Of a stretch of DNA of 64,000 bases, positions 18,915 through 29,400 are shown one piece after another. Source of the DNA: Chloroflexota bacterium (GTDB lineage: Bacteria; Chloroflexota; UBA11872). Both the position numbers and the translations under genes were made by a program. The stretch lies in NCBI GenBank assembly GCA_028873795.1, contig JAPPNP010000031.1, forward strand, positions 1 through 64,000, given 5' to 3'. Position 1 is the stretch's first letter, and each line of letters opens with the position of its first letter. Under the pieces are notes generated by a model that saw only the letters and a program-made list of their open reading frames with translations, ran no database searches and was not told the origin of the DNA.

Positions 18915-19357
18915 GCAGGCGTTTCCTCGGCGGTGCCGCCGGCCTCCTCGATCTTCTTCTTGGCCGCAGCCGAGAACTTGGGTGCGCGGATCGTCAGCGG
19001 ATGCGGCAGATCGCCGTCCGCCAGAATCTTGAACAAGCCGGCATCGATGATGCCCCGCGCGCGCAATTCTTCCGCGCCCACCACCGACCCTTCGTCAAAT
19101 TGCGCCAGGCGGCCGAGGTTGACCGGCTGGTAATCCGTTCGGAATCGGTCGTTGGTGAATCCGCGGCGAGCGGGAAAGCGCCGCAGCAGCGGCGTTTGGC
19201 CACCCTCGAATCCCGGCGTCGGCCCGGGTCCGCTTCGCGCGCCCTGGCCCAGCATGCCGCGCCCGGACGTCTTGCCGCGCCCGCTGCCCTCGCCACGACC
19301 GACTCTGCGTCGGCGGCGACGCCGCTGTGAGGTTCGAACCAGTTCGTGCGGTTTCAC
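18911..19357 (-). CDS. rplO: 50S ribosomal protein L15
   Basis: RVGRGEGSGRGKTSGRGMLGQGARSG...FEGGQTPLLRRFP; GTG start inferred. Confidence 0.92.
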   Translation of the reverse strand: MKPHELVRTSQRRRRRRRVGRGEGSGRGKTSGRGMLGQGARSGPGPTPGFEGGQTPLLRRFPARRGFTNDRFRTDYQPVNLGRLAQFDEGSVVGAEELRARGIIDAGLFKILADGDLPHPLTIRAPKFSAAAKKKIEEAGGTAEETPA

Positions 19358-19364
19358 GAACCGA

Positions 19365-19559
19365 CTACTCCGCGGCCTCGCGGCGGCACTCGACAAGGTG
19401 TCCGACGACCACCAGCATGCCGTCGATCGCGGGCGACGAGTCGTGCTCGGCGGTCTTGCCGATCCGGCCGAGACCCAGCGCACGCAGCGTCTCCTGCTGG
19501 CGGCGCGTCGCGCCGATCGTGCTCCGCACCTGGCGCAGATGCAGCTTCTCGCTACCCAT
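19365..19559 (-). CDS. rpmD: 50S ribosomal protein L30
   Basis: [51 protein letters not shown]. Confidence 0.92.
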   Translation of the reverse strand: MGSEKLHLRQVRSTIGATRRQQETLRALGLGRIGKTAEHDSSPAIDGMLVVVGHLVECRREAAE

Positions 19560-20094
19560 CGCTGGGTGAGTCAATCTGGGCCAGCCGCAGGGCCCGCTGC
19601 TCGCTCGGATCGCTCAACGCCTGCAGCGCCTCAACGGTCGCCTGGACCACGTTGATGGCATTCGACGAGCCGATGATCTTGGTCAGCACGTTTCGTACGC
19701 CGGCCAACTCCAGCACGGCGCGCACGGCGCCGCCGGCGATCACGCCCGTTCCCGAACCGGCGGGACGCAGGATGACCTTGGACGCTCGAAATCGAGCTTC
19801 CACGTAGTGGGGGATGGACCCGTCCTCAGTCAACGGAACCTGGAACATGGCGCGTCGCGCTCGCTCTTGACCCTTTTGAATAGCGTCGGCCACCTCGCGG
19901 GCGCGGCCCACGCTGACGCCAACGCGACCGTTGCGATCGCCCACGACCACAATGGCGTTGAAGCCAAAGCGACGCCCGCCCCGGACGACCTTCGATACAC
20001 GCTTGATGCGCACGACGCGATCTTCAAACCGCTGGCGCTCGCCATCGGCGTCGAGAAAGCTGGGCTGTCCGCGCCCGCGACCGTCAAACTGCAT
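19552..20094 (-). CDS. rpsE: 30S ribosomal protein S5
   Basis: [37 protein letters not shown]...[25 protein letters not shown]. Confidence 0.97.
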   Translation of the reverse strand: MQFDGRGRGQPSFLDADGERQRFEDRVVRIKRVSKVVRGGRRFGFNAIVVVGDRNGRVGVSVGRAREVADAIQKGQERARRAMFQVPLTEDGSIPHYVEARFRASKVILRPAGSGTGVIAGGAVRAVLELAGVRNVLTKIIGSSNAINVVQATVEALQALSDPSEQRALRLAQIDSPSDG

Positions 20095-20096
20095 GG

Positions 20097-20450
20097 CTAA
20101 AACTCCAACCCGTCGGCGCGCGCGGCGTCCGCCACGGCCTTCACGCGACCGGCGTAGGCAAACCCGCCGCGATCGAAAACGACCTGCGACAGCTTCAGCG
20201 CCTTGGCGCGCTCGGCGATGGCCCGGCCAACGCCACTCGCCTGCTCGCGCCTCGAGCCCCCGCCGATGTCCGCCTCGAGCGTCGACGCGGCGGCCAGCGT
20301 CACCCCACGCGCATCGTCAATGACCTGGGCATAGGTGTGCTGCAGGCTTCGAAACACGGCGAGGCGCGGACGCTCCGCAGTGCCGCGAATTCGCGTTCGC
20401 AAGCGGCGGTGTCGCCGCAGCCGACTTGCGCGCCGTGCGTGCGCGGCCAT
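20097..20450 (-). CDS. rplR: 50S ribosomal protein L18
   Basis: [46 protein letters not shown]. Confidence 0.96.
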   Translation of the reverse strand: MAAHARRASRLRRHRRLRTRIRGTAERPRLAVFRSLQHTYAQVIDDARGVTLAAASTLEADIGGGSRREQASGVGRAIAERAKALKLSQVVFDRGGFAYAGRVKAVADAARADGLEF

Positions 20451-21004
20451 CAGGCGGTCGCCAATCCAGCCGCGGTCTTGCCGGGCTTCTGCCGCACGTA
20501 CTCGCCCGCATAGCGGACGCCCTTGCCTTTGTAGGGATCGGCCGGACGCACCGCGCGAATTACGGCGGCGATCTGCCCCACGGCCTCTTTGTCGATCCCC
20601 TCGACGACGATATGCGTCGGGTCCGGGACTTGAATATCCACGCCTTCCGGCGCTCGGATCACCTGGGGATGCGAGAAGCCCAGTTGCAGATCGAGGGCCC
20701 CGCCCTGAATCGAGGCGCGATAGCCAGTGCCCTGGATTTCGAGCCGCTTCTGGAAGCCATCGGTGACTCCCGTCACCATGTTCGCCAGCAGTTGGCGCGT
20801 CAGGCCGTGAAGGGCGCGTTGCTTGCGATCGTCGTTTGGTCGGTCCACCTGAATCATGCCCTCGGCGGCGGTGATAGACATCGACGCCGGCAGCGTGCGC
20901 GCCAGCGACCCGCGCGGCCCCTTGACCTCGATCGCGTTGCCGTCGCCGACGTTCACCGTGACTCCGGCGGGAATTGGTACTGGAAGCTGGCCGATGCGTG
21001 ACAT
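20450..21004 (-). CDS. rplF: 50S ribosomal protein L6
   Basis: [20 protein letters not shown]...[23 protein letters not shown]. Confidence 0.97.
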   Translation of the reverse strand: MSRIGQLPVPIPAGVTVNVGDGNAIEVKGPRGSLARTLPASMSITAAEGMIQVDRPNDDRKQRALHGLTRQLLANMVTGVTDGFQKRLEIQGTGYRASIQGGALDLQLGFSHPQVIRAPEGVDIQVPDPTHIVVEGIDKEAVGQIAAVIRAVRPADPYKGKGVRYAGEYVRQKPGKTAAGLATA

Positions 21005-21012
21005 GACGTTGG

Positions 21013-21405
21013 CTACCAGACGAAGGCGAGCACTTCGCCGCCGAGTCGGCGCCGACGCGCCTCGCTTCCGGTCATCAATCCGCTGGATGTCGAGACCAAG
21101 GCCACACCGATGCCCCCCATCACCCGCGGGATCTCGCGGGCACGGGTATAGACGCGCAGACCGGGACGGCTCACGCGCTTCGAGCCTCGCAACAGCGGCG
21201 CGTCGTCGGCGTCGTATCGCAGGTCGATCTCAATCGACGCCCGCGGCGATCCGTCAACGACGGCAAAGCCGGCGATGAAGCCTTCGTCGCGCAGCAACTC
21301 GGCGATGCGTTCCTTGAGCCCCGAGTGGGGCACTTGCACCTTGCGGTGGCGTGCCGTCACGGCGTTGCGCAGCCGCGCCAGCATGTCGGCAATGGGATCT
21401 GTCAT
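21013..21405 (-). CDS. rpsH: 30S ribosomal protein S8
   Basis: [20 protein letters not shown]...[26 protein letters not shown]. Confidence 0.97.
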   Translation of the reverse strand: MTDPIADMLARLRNAVTARHRKVQVPHSGLKERIAELLRDEGFIAGFAVVDGSPRASIEIDLRYDADDAPLLRGSKRVSRPGLRVYTRAREIPRVMGGIGVALVSTSSGLMTGSEARRRRLGGEVLAFVW

Positions 21406-21411
21406 CGCGCC

Positions 21412-21651
21412 CTACCAGCTCGACTTCGTCACGCCGGGAATCTCGCCCTGCGCCGCGAGGGTGCGGAAGCAAATGCGGCAAAGGTCAAACCGGCGCATAT
21501 AGGCCCGTGGCCGACCACAGAGCACGCAGCGGTTGCGGTAGCGAACCTTGTATCGAAGCTTGCGGCCGCGTAGCGAGCGCTCCTCGAAGTTCGGCGAGTT
21601 GAAGGCGCTGCGCTCCCGTTCCCATTTGACGACTTTGCATTTCTTGGCCAT
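21412..21651 (-). CDS. rpsN: 30S ribosomal protein S14, zinc-binding, with an insertion
   Basis: [38 protein letters not shown]; 79 aa. Confidence 0.94.
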   Translation of the reverse strand: MAKKCKVVKWERERSAFNSPNFEERSLRGRKLRYKVRYRNRCVLCGRPRAYMRRFDLCRICFRTLAAQGEIPGVTKSSW

Positions 21652-21659
21652 CTGGACTC

Positions 21660-22211
21660 CTAGATTGTCTCTTCGCGTTCGAATGGCAGGCCGATAGCCT
21701 CCAGCAAACGCCGCGCATGCGCGTCGGTTTCGGCGCTGGTGACCAGCGTGACTTCCAATCCGCGGATCTGGTCGATCGAGTCGTAGTCGATTTCGGGAAA
21801 GACTAGCTGCTCCGGCAGGCCGATCGAATAGTTGCCGCGCCCGTCGAAGGCTCGCAACGACAGCCCGCGAAAGTCGCGCAGGCGCGGCAGCGCGAGGTTT
21901 ATCAAGCGATCGACGAATTCATACATCCGCCGGCCGCGCAACGTGGTCTTCACGCCCACTCGCTGGCCGGCGCGCAGGCGAAACGCCGCCACGCTGCGCC
22001 GGGCGCGCGTCACGATGGGCCGCTGGCCCGTGGCCGCGGCGATATCGCGCACGGTGTGGTCCACGATGGCGTCGTTGGAGAGCGCCGCGCCAATGCCGAC
22101 GTTCACCACGACCTTCTCGAGCCGCGGCACCTCATGGAGGTTGCGCAGCCCGAGATCCCGTTGCAATTCGGGGCGGATTGATTCTCGATATCGATCCAGA
22201 AGGCGTGCCAT
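21660..22211 (-). CDS. rplE: 50S ribosomal protein L5
   Basis: [16 protein letters not shown]...[34 protein letters not shown]; start at internal Met. Confidence 0.96.
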   Translation of the reverse strand: MARLLDRYRESIRPELQRDLGLRNLHEVPRLEKVVVNVGIGAALSNDAIVDHTVRDIAAATGQRPIVTRARRSVAAFRLRAGQRVGVKTTLRGRRMYEFVDRLINLALPRLRDFRGLSLRAFDGRGNYSIGLPEQLVFPEIDYDSIDQIRGLEVTLVTSAETDAHARRLLEAIGLPFEREETI

Positions 22212-22543
22212 CACTCGTCCAGTGGTTCGTTGCAGCTCTTGCAGTAACGGGTACGCACCCCGCGACGGCTCACACGGATTCCGATGCGGGACCGCGCGCC
22301 GCAATGCTGGCAGACCAGCATCACGTTCGAGGCGTCAAGCGGGGCGTTGAACTCAATGATACCGGCCCGCTGACCCATGGCCCGCGGCTTGGTGTGCCGC
22401 TTTCGCACGTTGATGCCCTCGACCACCAGGTGGCCCGTCTCCGGCACCACGCGATCGATCACGCCCTGGCGGCCCCTGTCGCGCCCGGTGAGCACCTCGA
22501 CGGTGTCGCCCTTGCGCAGCCGAAATGGATGGGTGCGCGCCAT
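22211..22543 (-). CDS. rplX: 50S ribosomal protein L24
   Basis: LRKGDTVEVLTGRDRGRQGVIDRVVPETGHLVVEGINVRKRHTKP. Confidence 0.96.
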   Translation of the reverse strand: MARTHPFRLRKGDTVEVLTGRDRGRQGVIDRVVPETGHLVVEGINVRKRHTKPRAMGQRAGIIEFNAPLDASNVMLVCQHCGARSRIGIRVSRRGVRTRYCKSCNEPLDE

Positions 22544-22545
22544 GA

Positions 22546-22911
22546 CTAGAGCACTTCCGGCGCGAGCGACACGATGCGCATGAAGCGCCGTTCGCGGAGC
22601 TCGCGCGCCACGGGACCGAAGATTCGGGTCCCGCGCGGCGCCGTGCCGTCCAGGACGACGGCCGCGTTGTCGTCAAAGCGAATTCTCGAGCCGTCGACGC
22701 GTCGGTACTCCTTTGCGACGCGCACGACCACGGCCTGCACCACGCTGCCCTTCGGCACCGCGCTGTTCGGGGCGGCCTGCTTGACGCTGGCCACCACGAC
22801 GTCGCCCACGCCGGCGTACTTGCGTCCGGAACCGCCCAGCACGCGGATGCACATGATCTCGCGCGCTCCGCTATTGTCGGCGACCTTGAGTCGACTTTGC
22901 TGTTGAACCAT
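22546..22911 (-). CDS. rplN: 50S ribosomal protein L14
   Basis: [37 protein letters not shown]. Confidence 0.97.
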   Translation of the reverse strand: MVQQQSRLKVADNSGAREIMCIRVLGGSGRKYAGVGDVVVASVKQAAPNSAVPKGSVVQAVVVRVAKEYRRVDGSRIRFDDNAAVVLDGTAPRGTRIFGPVARELRERRFMRIVSLAPEVL

Positions 22912-22915
22912 GGCG

Positions 22916-23350
22916 CTAGCGAGTCTCGTTTTCCGACGCATCCGCCTCGACGTCAGCGTCGGCCGACGCGACCGCCGTCTCGTCGGCGGTCTCCTCGGCA
23001 GTCTCCTCGACCTCTTCTAATTCAGGCTCGGCGTCGGCCACGTTCGCCGCCTCGCTGGCGACCGCGACGGCTGCCTGCTCTTCTTCGGTGAGCGTGGCGC
23101 GATTCACGATGCGCGTGAGCCGCCAGCGCTTGCGGCGGCTGTAGGGCCGCGACGCCACAATCTCCACCACGTCGCCAACCTCGCACGCATTCTCAGCGTC
23201 GTGCGCCAGGACTTTGCGTCTAATGCGGACGGGTTTGCGATAGAGCGGGTGGCGACGCACGGCCTCCACCCGAACCGCAATGGTCTTGTCCGAGCGATTG
23301 CTCACCACCGTCCCGACGCGCCGCTGGCGTCGTTCGCTATCGGCCGCCAT
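22916..23350 (-). CDS. rpsQ: 30S ribosomal protein S17 with a long acidic C-terminal tail
   Basis: [53 protein letters not shown] followed by a Glu/Ala/Asp-rich tail. Confidence 0.94.
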   Translation of the reverse strand: MAADSERRQRRVGTVVSNRSDKTIAVRVEAVRRHPLYRKPVRIRRKVLAHDAENACEVGDVVEIVASRPYSRRKRWRLTRIVNRATLTEEEQAAVAVASEAANVADAEPELEEVEETAEETADETAVASADADVEADASENETR

Positions 23351-23571
23351 TACTCGTCCTCGCCCACTGCAACGCTCCCCACGAGCTCGCGCTCGCGTTG
23401 CACGGTCATGATTTGCGCGATGTCGCGCCGCAGTTCTCGCAAGCGCGATGTCGCGGTGAGCTGAAGCGTGGCGTGTTGCACGCGCAGGCGGAACAGCTCT
23501 TCCTTCGCCTCGCGGCGTCGCGTTTCCAATGCCTCGGCGTCGAGCGCCCGAATCTCTGCCAGATCAGCCAA
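23350..23571 (-). CDS. rpmC: 50S ribosomal protein L29
   Basis: [48 protein letters not shown]. Confidence 0.93.
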   Translation of the reverse strand: MADLAEIRALDAEALETRRREAKEELFRLRVQHATLQLTATSRLRELRRDIAQIMTVQRERELVGSVAVGEDE

Positions 23572-23989
23572 CGACCACCTCGCGATTTCGGGTGATGACG
23601 CGAGTGGCCACTGAGATCTTGTGCGACGCGAGCCGCATCGCCTCGCGGCCCAACTCGTCCTCGATGCCGGCGATTTCGAACAGCACGCGGCCTGGCTTCA
23701 CCACCGCCACCCAATGGTCCACGTTGCCTTTGCCGCTGCCCATGCGCGTCTCGGCGGGCTTGGCGCTGACCGGCTTGTCCGGAAAGAATCGAATCCACAC
23801 CTGCCCGCCGCGGTGGATGGCGTGCGTGATGGCGCGCCGCGCTGCTTCGATCTCGCGGCTGTCGACCCAACCGGCGCTGAGCGCCTGCAGCCCGACTTCG
23901 CCGAACTGCAGCGTGTTGCCGCGCGCGGCGCGGCCCCGACGGCGGCCTCGGTGAGCCTTGCGGAATTTGGTGCGCTTGGGCATCAACAT
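23564..23989 (-). CDS. rplP: 50S ribosomal protein L16
   Basis: [54 protein letters not shown]. Confidence 0.97.
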   Translation of the reverse strand: MLMPKRTKFRKAHRGRRRGRAARGNTLQFGEVGLQALSAGWVDSREIEAARRAITHAIHRGGQVWIRFFPDKPVSAKPAETRMGSGKGNVDHWVAVVKPGRVLFEIAGIEDELGREAMRLASHKISVATRVITRNREVVVG

Positions 23990-23993
23990 GGCG

Positions 23994-24743
23994 CTAGTTC
24001 CCTCTAGGCGCGCGTCGGCCGCCCATCCCTGTCCGGCCCACGCGGCCGGCCAGCATATCCGCGGTGTCGCTCAGGGTGTCGCGGCGATGGATCCACGCCT
24101 TGACCCCGATGCGCCCTTGCGCCGTTCGGGCTTCGGTGAACCCATAGTCGATGTCGGCATCGAGCGTCTGCAGCGGAACCGTGCCGCTCAGCTCGAACTC
24201 AGTGCGCGCCATCTCACGCCCACCCAGGCGTCCGCTCACCATGACTTTCACTCCCAGGGCTCCGGCGCGCATGCTGCGCTCCGCGGTGACTTTCATGGCC
24301 CGCCGGAACGAGACGCGACGCTCCAGCTGCTCGGCCACGTTGCGCGCCACCAGGAATGCGTCGAGTTCGGGCTGGCCGATCTCCTGGACGTCCACGACGG
24401 TGCGCTTTTTGGTGTGCAGCTCGAGCAGGCGTTGGATTTCCTCGCGGTTGCTACCCCCGCGGCCAATCACGATGCCCGGTCTCGCCGTGTGGATGATCAC
24501 CCGCAGTTGGCTGACCTGCCGCTCAATCTCGATGCGCGACACGCCGGCCCCGAATCCACGCCGCCGTCCACCGCGGCGTTGATCGCGTCGCCCCGGCGGG
24601 TTGTCGAGAAACTTTCGCACGATCTTGCGAATCTGAAAGTCCTCGGCCAGCAACGCGGTGTAGTCGCGATCGGCGTACCACGTGCTGAGCCAGCGCTTCG
24701 TGTATCCAAGGCGATAGGCGATTGGGTGAACCTTGCGCCCCAT
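23994..24743 (-). CDS. rpsC: 30S ribosomal protein S3 with an RG-rich insertion
   Basis: [24 protein letters not shown]...[29 protein letters not shown]. Confidence 0.96.
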   Translation of the reverse strand: MGRKVHPIAYRLGYTKRWLSTWYADRDYTALLAEDFQIRKIVRKFLDNPPGRRDQRRGGRRRGFGAGVSRIEIERQVSQLRVIIHTARPGIVIGRGGSNREEIQRLLELHTKKRTVVDVQEIGQPELDAFLVARNVAEQLERRVSFRRAMKVTAERSMRAGALGVKVMVSGRLGGREMARTEFELSGTVPLQTLDADIDYGFTEARTAQGRIGVKAWIHRRDTLSDTADMLAGRVGRTGMGGRRAPRGN

Positions 24744-24745
24744 GC

Positions 24746-25084
24746 CTATTCGCTTTCGTCGTCCACGACGACGGTGATGTGGGCGGACCGCTTGCGATAG
24801 AACCCCGGGCGCCCGCGAGCTTTGGCGCGATAGCGCTTCAGCGAGGGCCCTTGATCAATGCGTACGTCCCGCACGACCAGGCTTTCCCGCTCCAGCCCAT
24901 AGTTGTGCTCGGCATTCGCCAACGCGGACTTCAGCACCTTGGCGATTTCGTACGCCGCGCGCTGCGGCAGGTGCGCCAGCGTTGCCAGGGCGATCTCCGG
25001 GCGCGACCCCCGAATCTCGTTGGCCACCAGGCGCGCGCGACGCGGCGCCATGCGAACGTATTTGGCCGTTGCCCAGACTTGCAT
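24746..25084 (-). CDS. rplV: 50S ribosomal protein L22
   Basis: AKYVRMAPRRARLVANEIRG...YRKRSAHITVVVDDESE; start at internal Met. Confidence 0.95.
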   Translation of the reverse strand: MQVWATAKYVRMAPRRARLVANEIRGSRPEIALATLAHLPQRAAYEIAKVLKSALANAEHNYGLERESLVVRDVRIDQGPSLKRYRAKARGRPGFYRKRSAHITVVVDDESE

Positions 25085-25088
25085 GTGC

Positions 25089-25394
25089 CTAGCGTGCTCC
25101 CTGCTGCTGCGCCGCTGCCGCCGCCACGCGCGAGCCGGCCTGGCTGTGGCTGCGATAGGTGCGCGTGGGGGCAAATTCGCCCAGGCGATGGCCCACCATG
25201 TTTTCCGTGATGTACACCGGCACGTGGCGGCGACCGTCATGCACGGCGATCGTGAGGCCAACCATTTCCGGATGGATCACGCTTGCGCGGCTCCAGGTGC
25301 GAATGACCTGTTTCTGACGACTGCGACTGGCTTCGGCCACACGCTTCTCGAGCTTGGGGTCGATGTACCAGCCTTTCTTAGAGCTTCGTGACAT
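25089..25394 (-). CDS. rpsS: 30S ribosomal protein S19
   Basis: [19 protein letters not shown]...VAVHDGR-like [29 protein letters not shown]. Confidence 0.97.
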   Translation of the reverse strand: MSRSSKKGWYIDPKLEKRVAEASRSRQKQVIRTWSRASVIHPEMVGLTIAVHDGRRHVPVYITENMVGHRLGEFAPTRTYRSHSQAGSRVAAAAAQQQGAR

Positions 25395-25400
25395 GCTGCC

Positions 25401-26231
25401 CTATCTCCTGCGGCGTCGAATGATATAGCGGTCGCTGCGGCGCCGCCCGAGGCGAGTACGGCGACCCTGGGCCGGCTTGCCCCACGGCGTCTTGGGTCCG
25501 GGGAGACCCACGGGAGCCTTCCCTTCCCCGCCGCCGTGCGGGTGATCGCGCGGCGTCATGGCCGAGCCGCGGACTTGCGGTCGGCGGCGGCGCCAGCGGA
25601 TTCGTCCGGCCTTGCCGGCGGATTGGTTGCTGTGATCCTGGTTTCCAACGCGACCCACGGTCGCCATTCCCGCCAGGGGGACCTGGCGCATTTCGCCGGA
25701 CGGGAGCCGCAGCGTGGCCAGTCCGCGATCCTTGGCCATCAGCTGCCCGCTCATGCCGGCACTGCGAATCAGCTTGGCGCCGCCGCCGGGCACGAGCTCG
25801 ACCGCGTGCACCTCGGTTCCGGGGGGCATGTCCGCCAAGCGCATGGCGTTGCCGACGCGCGGCTCGGCCGTTGGACCGGAGACGACCTCCGCGCCGACGC
25901 GAAGACCCTGGGGCGCGAGGATGTAGCGCTTCTCGCCATCGGCATACACCAGCAGCGCGATGTGGGCCGAGCGATTCGGGTCGTATTCAATGCTCGCGAT
26001 GGTAGCTGGCACGCCCGGCTTGTTGCGCCGCCAGTCAATGACCCGGTAGCGACGCTTGGCGCCGCCGCCTCGATGGCGCACGGTGATGCGGCCCTGGTTG
26101 TTGCGCCCGGCTCGTTCGGTGAGCGGTCGCAAGAGGGCCTTGTGCGGCTTGGACTCAGTCACCTCTTCGTGATCGACCGACACGTAGCCCCGGCGCCCCG
26201 GCGACGTTGGATCGTAGGTGCGAAGTCCCAT
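25401..26231 (-). CDS. rplB: 50S ribosomal protein L2
   Basis: [29 protein letters not shown]...[14 protein letters not shown]. Confidence 0.98.
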   Translation of the reverse strand: MGLRTYDPTSPGRRGYVSVDHEEVTESKPHKALLRPLTERAGRNNQGRITVRHRGGGAKRRYRVIDWRRNKPGVPATIASIEYDPNRSAHIALLVYADGEKRYILAPQGLRVGAEVVSGPTAEPRVGNAMRLADMPPGTEVHAVELVPGGGAKLIRSAGMSGQLMAKDRGLATLRLPSGEMRQVPLAGMATVGRVGNQDHSNQSAGKAGRIRWRRRRPQVRGSAMTPRDHPHGGGEGKAPVGLPGPKTPWGKPAQGRRTRLGRRRSDRYIIRRRRR

Positions 26232-26233
26232 GC

Positions 26234-26521
26234 CTAGGTCCCCGGATAGATGTCGATGGCGTGACCCTCGGCGAGGGTCACGATGGCCTTGCGCTTGGAC
26301 GAGCGATGGCCCGTGAACCGTCCGAAGCGCCGCGGCTTGCCGCGCAGATTCATGACGTTGACGTCGGTGACGTCCACACGGAACAAGGCTTCGACGGCTT
26401 CGCGAATCATGTGCTTGGACGCGGTGGGATGAACCTCGAACACGTACTTGCGATCTTCCACAAGCACGGTCGACTTCTCGGTCACTACGGGCCGGATCAC
26501 GACGTCCCCCGGATCAGTCAC
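26234..26521 (-). CDS. rplW: 50S ribosomal protein L23
   Basis: [36 protein letters not shown]. Confidence 0.96.
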   Translation of the reverse strand: MTDPGDVVIRPVVTEKSTVLVEDRKYVFEVHPTASKHMIREAVEALFRVDVTDVNVMNLRGKPRRFGRFTGHRSSKRKAIVTLAEGHAIDIYPGT

Positions 26522-27122
26522 GGCTGACTCCCCGCAGAAGGTCGAGCGCGGCGTCGGTGGCCACGACGTGATCGGCCGCGGCCACTTCCATGAAGCCCAC
26601 GGCGTCGGCGCGCTGCACGGTCACGCCTGGGATATTGCGTGAAGACCGCCGCAACGACTCGGGGGGCTCGGCATCCAACAACAGCAATCGCCCGGCCAGT
26701 CCGGCGTCCGCCAACCACGCGGCCCGTTCCTTGGTCTTGGCCGAGTCTCCCCATTCCTCGACGCGATGCACGCAGTCGGCCTGCGCCATCTGCGCCAGGA
26801 GGCTGCGCAGCGCCTCGCGCCGCTCGCGCCGGGCGAGGCGTCGGCGCACCGTGCGCGGGCGCGGCCCGAATGTGACCGCGCCGCCGCGCCGTTGGCCGGC
26901 CGAGGCGCTGCCGGCGCGCGCGCGGCCCACGCCCTTCTGGCGGTACAGCTTTTGCGCGCTCGCCGTTACTTCGCCGCGTGACTGGGTGCTGCTCGTGCTT
27001 TGCCGACGGCGCTGCGCGCCGACGATGGCCGCCCGGCGCAACAGTTCCGCGCTTGCCGCGGGCTCGCCAAACGCGTCGGACCCGACGGGCGTGACCGGCG
27101 CGGTGTCGTTGGCAGCCATCAA
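26514..27122 (-). CDS. rplD: 50S ribosomal protein L4
   Basis: SRGEVTASAQKLYRQKGVGRARAGSASAGQRRGGAVTFGPRPR. Confidence 0.95.
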   Translation of the reverse strand: MMAANDTAPVTPVGSDAFGEPAASAELLRRAAIVGAQRRRQSTSSTQSRGEVTASAQKLYRQKGVGRARAGSASAGQRRGGAVTFGPRPRTVRRRLARRERREALRSLLAQMAQADCVHRVEEWGDSAKTKERAAWLADAGLAGRLLLLDAEPPESLRRSSRNIPGVTVQRADAVGFMEVAAADHVVATDAALDLLRGVSRD

Positions 27123-27757
27123 TCCCGGCTCCCATGCCGCGAGGTCGGACGAACCACGAGAATGCCGTTGCGCGGACCGGGGACGGCGCCACGCAGGGCG
27201 ATGTAGTTCTTCTCGGCGTCCACGTGCTCCACGCGGAGGCGCTTGGCGGTCACGCGCTTGCCGCCCATGCGGCCGGCCATGCGGACGCCCTTGAACACGC
27301 GGCTCGGCGTGGTACCCGCGCCCACGGATCCTGGGGCCCGCTCTCGGTCGGACTGGCCATGCGTGCGCGGTCCGCCGCGGAAATTGTGCCGGCGCACGAC
27401 GCCGGCGAAGCCCTTGCCCTTGGATATGCCGGTCACGTCAACCAGGTCGCCGGGGGCGAACATGTCGGCCCGCACTTCGGCGCCGACCTCGAGATCGGGG
27501 GCGCGCTCCAGGCGAAACTCGCGCAGCACGCGGTAGGCGGGCGCATCCTGCAGGTGCCCTCGCTCCGCCCGCGACAGCCTTGAGTCGCGGGTCTCGTCGA
27601 AGCCCAGCTGCAGCGCGGCATAGCCGTCGCGCTCCACCGTGCGCACGTCGGTGACGGTGCACGGGCCGGCCTCGATGAGGGTTACGCCAAAAGCGTGTCC
27701 GGCGTCGTCGAAGCTCTGCGTCATGCCGAGCTTGCGCCCCAGGATTCCCGTGGCCAC
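27119..27757 (-). CDS. rplC: 50S ribosomal protein L3
   Basis: GILGRKLGMTQSFDDAG...GKGFAGVVRRHNFRGGPRTHGQSDRERAPGSVGAG. Confidence 0.97.
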   Translation of the reverse strand: MATGILGRKLGMTQSFDDAGHAFGVTLIEAGPCTVTDVRTVERDGYAALQLGFDETRDSRLSRAERGHLQDAPAYRVLREFRLERAPDLEVGAEVRADMFAPGDLVDVTGISKGKGFAGVVRRHNFRGGPRTHGQSDRERAPGSVGAGTTPSRVFKGVRMAGRMGGKRVTAKRLRVEHVDAEKNYIALRGAVPGPRNGILVVRPTSRHGSRD

Positions 27758-27761
27758 GGCG

Positions 27762-28151
27762 CTAGGACTTCAACTCGATGTCGACGCCTGCCGCCAGCTG
27801 CAGCCGCAAGAGCTCGTCCATGGTCTGCTGCGTCGGATCGATAACGTCGATGAGGCGCTTGTGCGTGCGCATCTCAAACTGCTCACGCGAATCCTTGTCG
27901 ATGAAGGGCGATCGGATGACCGTCCACTTCTTCTTCTGGGTTGGCAGCGGAATTGGGCCGCGAACATCCGCGCCGGTGCGGTCCGCCGCCTCGATAATGC
28001 GGCGGGCGGCGTCGTCCAGGACCTTGTGATCGTAGGCCTTGAGGCGAATGCGAATGCGCTGCCGCGGGGCCTGTCGCCGGGCGCGCCCACTGGCCGGCCG
28101 CCCGGCCGACGGTTCGGACGGAGTGTCGGCGGTTGCGCGTGCCTCGGCCAT
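27762..28151 (-). CDS. rpsJ: 30S ribosomal protein S10
   Basis: [39 protein letters not shown]; start at internal Met. Confidence 0.96.
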   Translation of the reverse strand: MAEARATADTPSEPSAGRPASGRARRQAPRQRIRIRLKAYDHKVLDDAARRIIEAADRTGADVRGPIPLPTQKKKWTVIRSPFIDKDSREQFEMRTHKRLIDVIDPTQQTMDELLRLQLAAGVDIELKS

Positions 28152-28156
28152 CGCCG

Positions 28157-29359
28157 CTAGTTGACGATCTTCGTCACGACGCCGGCGCCAACCGTCACGC
28201 CGCCTTCGCGAATGGCAAAGTGCACGCCATCCTCGAGGGCCACCGGCGCGCCGAGCGACACCCTCATCTCGATGTTGTCGCCGGGCACGCACATCTCGGT
28301 GCCCTCCGGCAGATTGACCTCACCCGTGACGTCGGTGGTGTGGATGTAGAACTGGGGCCGATAGCCATTGAAGAACGGGGTGTGGCGGCCGCCCTCGTCC
28401 TTGGTCAGGACGTAGACGTTCGCCATGAACTCCGTGTGTGGCGTGATGGAGCCGGGGGCGGCAAGGACCATGCCACGCTCGACCTCGTGCCGCTCGATGC
28501 CGCGGAGCAGGCAGCCGACGTTGTCGCCGGCGACGCCTGAATCAAGCGTCTTGCGGAACATTTCGACGCCGGTGCACACGCGGCGGTCCACCAGGTCGCG
28601 CATGCCGACGATGTCGACTTCCTCACCAGGCGTGATGACGCCACGCTCGACACGGCCTGTGACCACGGTTCCGCGACCCTTGATGCCGAATACGTCTTCA
28701 ATGGGCATCAGGAACGGCTCGTCGACCGGGCGCTGCGGCTCCTCAAAGTAGGTGTCGATGGTGTCGACCAACTCGAGAATCGGCGCGAACTCCGGGGAGT
28801 CCGGATCGGTGCTCTCGGACTCCAGCGCGTGAAGGGCGCTGCCGCGCACGATCGGCACGTCGTCGCCCGGGAACTCGTACTTGTTCAAGAGGTCCCGCAG
28901 CTCCAGCTCCACCAGCTCCAGCAGCTCTTCGTCGTCCACCATGTCGACCTTGTTCAGGTAGACGACGATGGCGCCGACTTCAACCTGGCGTGCCAGCAGC
29001 ACGTGCTCGAAGGTCTGCGGCATGGGGCCGTCGGGGGCGCTCACCACAAGGATGGCGCCGTCCATCTGTGCGGCTCCGGTGATCATGTTCTTGATGTAGT
29101 CGCGGTGGCCCGGCGCGTCGATGTGCGCGTAGTGCCGGCTCTCGCTCTCGTACTCGACGTGAGCGATCGAAATCGTGATGCCACGCTCGCGCTCTTCGGG
29201 CGCCTTGTCGATGGCGTCGAACGCCTCAAACTGCGCCAAGTTCTTCAACGACAGCACTTTGGTGATGGCTGCCGTGAGCGTGGTCTTGCCATGGTCGACA
29301 TGGCCGATGGTGCCGACGTTGACATGCGGCTTCGTGCGTTCGAACTTGACTCGTCCCAT
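28157..29359 (-). CDS. tuf: Elongation factor Tu
   Basis: [22 protein letters not shown]...[28 protein letters not shown]. Confidence 0.98.
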   Translation of the reverse strand: MGRVKFERTKPHVNVGTIGHVDHGKTTLTAAITKVLSLKNLAQFEAFDAIDKAPEERERGITISIAHVEYESESRHYAHIDAPGHRDYIKNMITGAAQMDGAILVVSAPDGPMPQTFEHVLLARQVEVGAIVVYLNKVDMVDDEELLELVELELRDLLNKYEFPGDDVPIVRGSALHALESESTDPDSPEFAPILELVDTIDTYFEEPQRPVDEPFLMPIEDVFGIKGRGTVVTGRVERGVITPGEEVDIVGMRDLVDRRVCTGVEMFRKTLDSGVAGDNVGCLLRGIERHEVERGMVLAAPGSITPHTEFMANVYVLTKDEGGRHTPFFNGYRPQFYIHTTDVTGEVNLPEGTEMCVPGDNIEMRVSLGAPVALEDGVHFAIREGGVTVGAGVVTKIVN

Positions 29360-29400
29360 TCGCTGCGTGCTCCTGATGCGCTGGCCGAACGGCCCCGCGC

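Noticed and set aside
26518-27192. 224-aa minus-strand ORF overlapping rplD
   Set aside because: Alternate frame of the rplD gene; Arg/Gly-rich and without motifs
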